A stretch of DNA of 64,000 nt from Brachyspira suanatina (lineage in GTDB: Bacteria; Spirochaetota; Brachyspiria; Brachyspirales; Brachyspiraceae): NCBI RefSeq assembly GCF_001049755.1, contig NZ_CVLB01000001.1, forward strand, positions 558,001-622,000, given 5' to 3'. The notes below the pieces were generated by a model. That model saw nothing but the letters and a program-made list of their open reading frames with translations. It was not told the origin of the DNA and made no database searches. Position 1 is the first letter of the stretch; every line of letters begins with the position of its first letter. Shown here piece after piece: positions 62,616 to 64,000 of the stretch. The position numbers and the translations under genes were made by a program.

Positions 62616-62984
62616 AATTTATTTTTTTATCATACCTTTAAACAAATACAATTTATTAATTTTTTAGATTATATCTAAATAGTATTATTAAAGATATTAT
62701 ATTTAGAATGTTTTCTTAAAAATTAATATATATTAATGATACTAATTTTATTCTATATGTGTTGTATAAATATTTAAATTTTACTTAGATTATATTATAT
62801 AAAATAAAAAAATCAAATTATGTTTTACATGTTTTAAAATTGTTTATTTTGGTATATTATTAGTCAATTATTTTTACTAAAATACTTTAAACTACCGATT
62901 AAAATTAATAAAGTTTTCTTAATTTATATTACAATTAACTGTTTTATAAGTTATAAATGTATATTTTATTATGAGTTATGTTAA
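62616..62984. other. AT-rich intergenic region between divergent lipoprotein and MBOAT genes
   Basis: About 370 bp of strongly AT-rich sequence (probable promoters in both directions), including the all-A/T palindrome ATTAATATATATTAAT. No gene, hairpin with a U tract or repeat-family element is recognised. Confidence 0.5.
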
Positions 62985-64000
62985 ATGTTATTTAATTCCA
63001 GAGATTTTTTAATATTTTTTCCTATAACATTGATTTTGTATTGGATATTTCCAAAAAAATTAAGATATATTTGTCTATTTATAGCAAGTTATATATTTTA
63101 TATGTTTTGGAATCCTAAATATGCATTATTAATGGGTACTTCTACCATTGTAACTTTTTTAAGCGGCATATTAATAGAAAAATTAAAATATAAAAGAATA
63201 GTAGTGGCATTTAGTTTTATAATTAATATTGCTATACTTGTATTTTTTAAATATTTTGATTTTCTTCTATTAAATATAAATATGCTTTTATCAGCATTAA
63301 ATATACAATTAATAGAGAAGCCTTTTGATATTATTTTGCCTGTAGGAATATCATTTTATACATTTCAGGCATTAAGCTATACTATAGATGTTTACAGAGG
63401 TGAAATAAAGTCAGAAAAAAACATTATTAAGTATGCTTTATTTGTGTCATTCTTTCCTCAGTTAGTGGCAGGTCCAATAGAACGTTCAAAACATTTGCTA
63501 GGTCAAATACAGAACATGGATAAAATAAAAAGATTCGATTATCATAGAATAACGGAAGGTCTTATTTTAATGCTTTTCGGTTATTTTCAGAAAATGGTAA
63601 TAGCGGATAGGGCTTCTATATTGGTAGATACTGTATTTAATAGATATTATATTTATAACACTACTGAATTAGCATTGTCGGCGATTCTTTTTGCAGTACA
63701 GATATACTGTGATTTTGCAAGCTATTCTCTTATAGCAATAGGAACGGCAAAAGTTATGGGTATAGATTTAATGGAAAACTTTAATACTCCATATTTTGCA
63801 AGAAGCATAAAAGAGTTTTGGGGAAGATGGCATATATCATTATCTACTTGGTTTAGAGATTATCTTTATATACCTTTGGGAGGAAATAGATGTTCAAAGA
63901 TTAGAAGAAGTTTTAACATATTAGTAACATTTTTAGTAAGCGGACTTTGGCATGGAGCTAATTTTACTTTTATAGCTTGGGGTGCTATTCATGGTGTATG
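62985..64000 (+). CDS. MBOAT-family membrane O-acyltransferase (AlgI/DltB-like), partial
   Basis: The frame opens at the ATG at 62985 and runs to the window end (338 codons), so the C-terminus is missing. It begins MLFNSRDFLIFFPITLILYW, a characteristic AlgI-like start, and includes PVGISFYTFQALSYTIDVYRG (split at the loop), SFFPQLVAGPIERSK, the re-entrant loop FWGRWHISLSTWFRDYLYIPLGG and the catalytic-His block SGLWHGANFTF. Such enzymes attach acetyl or other acyl groups to exported polysaccharides or lipids, working with a partner acetyl-transfer protein that is probably encoded beyond the window. Confidence 0.93.
   Translation, partial: MLFNSRDFLIFFPITLILYWIFPKKLRYICLFIASYIFYMFWNPKYALLMGTSTIVTFLSGILIEKLKYKRIVVAFSFIINIAILVFFKYFDFLLLNINMLLSALNIQLIEKPFDIILPVGISFYTFQALSYTIDVYRGEIKSEKNIIKYALFVSFFPQLVAGPIERSKHLLGQIQNMDKIKRFDYHRITEGLILMLFGYFQKMVIADRASILVDTVFNRYYIYNTTELALSAILFAVQIYCDFASYSLIAIGTAKVMGIDLMENFNTPYFARSIKEFWGRWHISLSTWFRDYLYIPLGGNRCSKIRRSFNILVTFLVSGLWHGANFTFIAWGAIHGV

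Noticed and set aside
62733-62760. Palindrome ATTAATATATATTAAT upstream of the MBOAT gene.
   Set aside because: It contains only A and T in a region of extreme AT content, so chance is a sufficient explanation.
1-64000. CRISPR arrays.
   Set aside because: No set of short, regularly spaced identical repeats occurs; the repeats found are long, few and scattered.

Overview
The window is a stretch of a very AT-rich (roughly 27% G+C by eye) bacterial chromosome. The best clue to its origin is the flavin-dependent NADH oxidase at 34550-35908, which matches the Brachyspira nox protein as I remember it. Together with the bifurcating [FeFe] hydrogenase, many lipoproteins and exported proteins, MCP-like sensors and the base composition, this points to an anaerobic intestinal spirochaete of the genus Brachyspira. 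I cannot name the species from sequence alone. No rRNA, insertion sequence, transposase, integrase, prophage or CRISPR array was seen. One tRNA (Gln, UUG) is present.

Layout. 0-10 kb: a divergent GT26 glycosyltransferase behind pfkA, mgtE, an NSS-family symporter, a LOG-family protein, two tandem UPF0145 genes, two small exported proteins sharing the same C-terminal nonapeptide (plus a broken third copy), and a beta-propeller lipoprotein. 10-17 kb: Rrf2 and Crp/Fnr-type regulators, a sialic-acid-type locus (frameshifted sodium/solute symporter plus NanM-like epimerase) with a palindromic operator on its promoter, and a yedF / cysteine desulfurase / DUF3343 operon typical of selenium-sulfur handling. 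17-28 kb: CvpA, two tandem 7TM-MCP-like proteins, a MATE exporter, and a lepB - Helicase_C_3-like - queA operon. 28-36 kb: an alkylsulfatase-like lipoprotein divergent from a TetR gene with a large shared operator, an XpaC-like protein, an M19 dipeptidase, two ECF S-component-like proteins and nox. 36-47 kb: methionine salvage mtnK-mtnA, a degenerate HD-GYP protein, tRNA-Gln-prs-rplY-pth-pth/ABM, a SpoIIE phosphatase, YhcH, and a flavin reductase behind a structured leader. 47-64 kb: hydCBA, a DUF4261 protein, an outer-membrane barrel candidate, a two-gene AAA ATPase/TOPRIM-like module (candidate phage defence) with a poly-A frameshift, purH, a rhodanese, tenA, an oligopeptide-binding lipoprotein controlled by a TPP riboswitch, a large lipoprotein and the start of an MBOAT acyltransferase.

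Intergenic regions carry two unrelated dispersed repeat families. One has imperfect terminal inverted repeats (beginning TATAC.TAAA and running into TTTGTCAA) with hairpin-rich interiors, like a non-autonomous MITE. The other is about 230 bp, bounded by CCCGCCC and GGGTGGG, with internal AACGCACG/CGTGCGTT arms. Five pairs of tandem or near-tandem paralogues in 64 kb suggest frequent local duplication.

The most unusual points are the AAA/TOPRIM module with its A9 tract, the thiamine riboswitch in front of an oligopeptide-type binding protein next to tenA, the shared C-terminal peptide family, the paired peptidyl-tRNA hydrolases (one with its glycine loop replaced, one fused to a monooxygenase-like domain), and the two repeat families.
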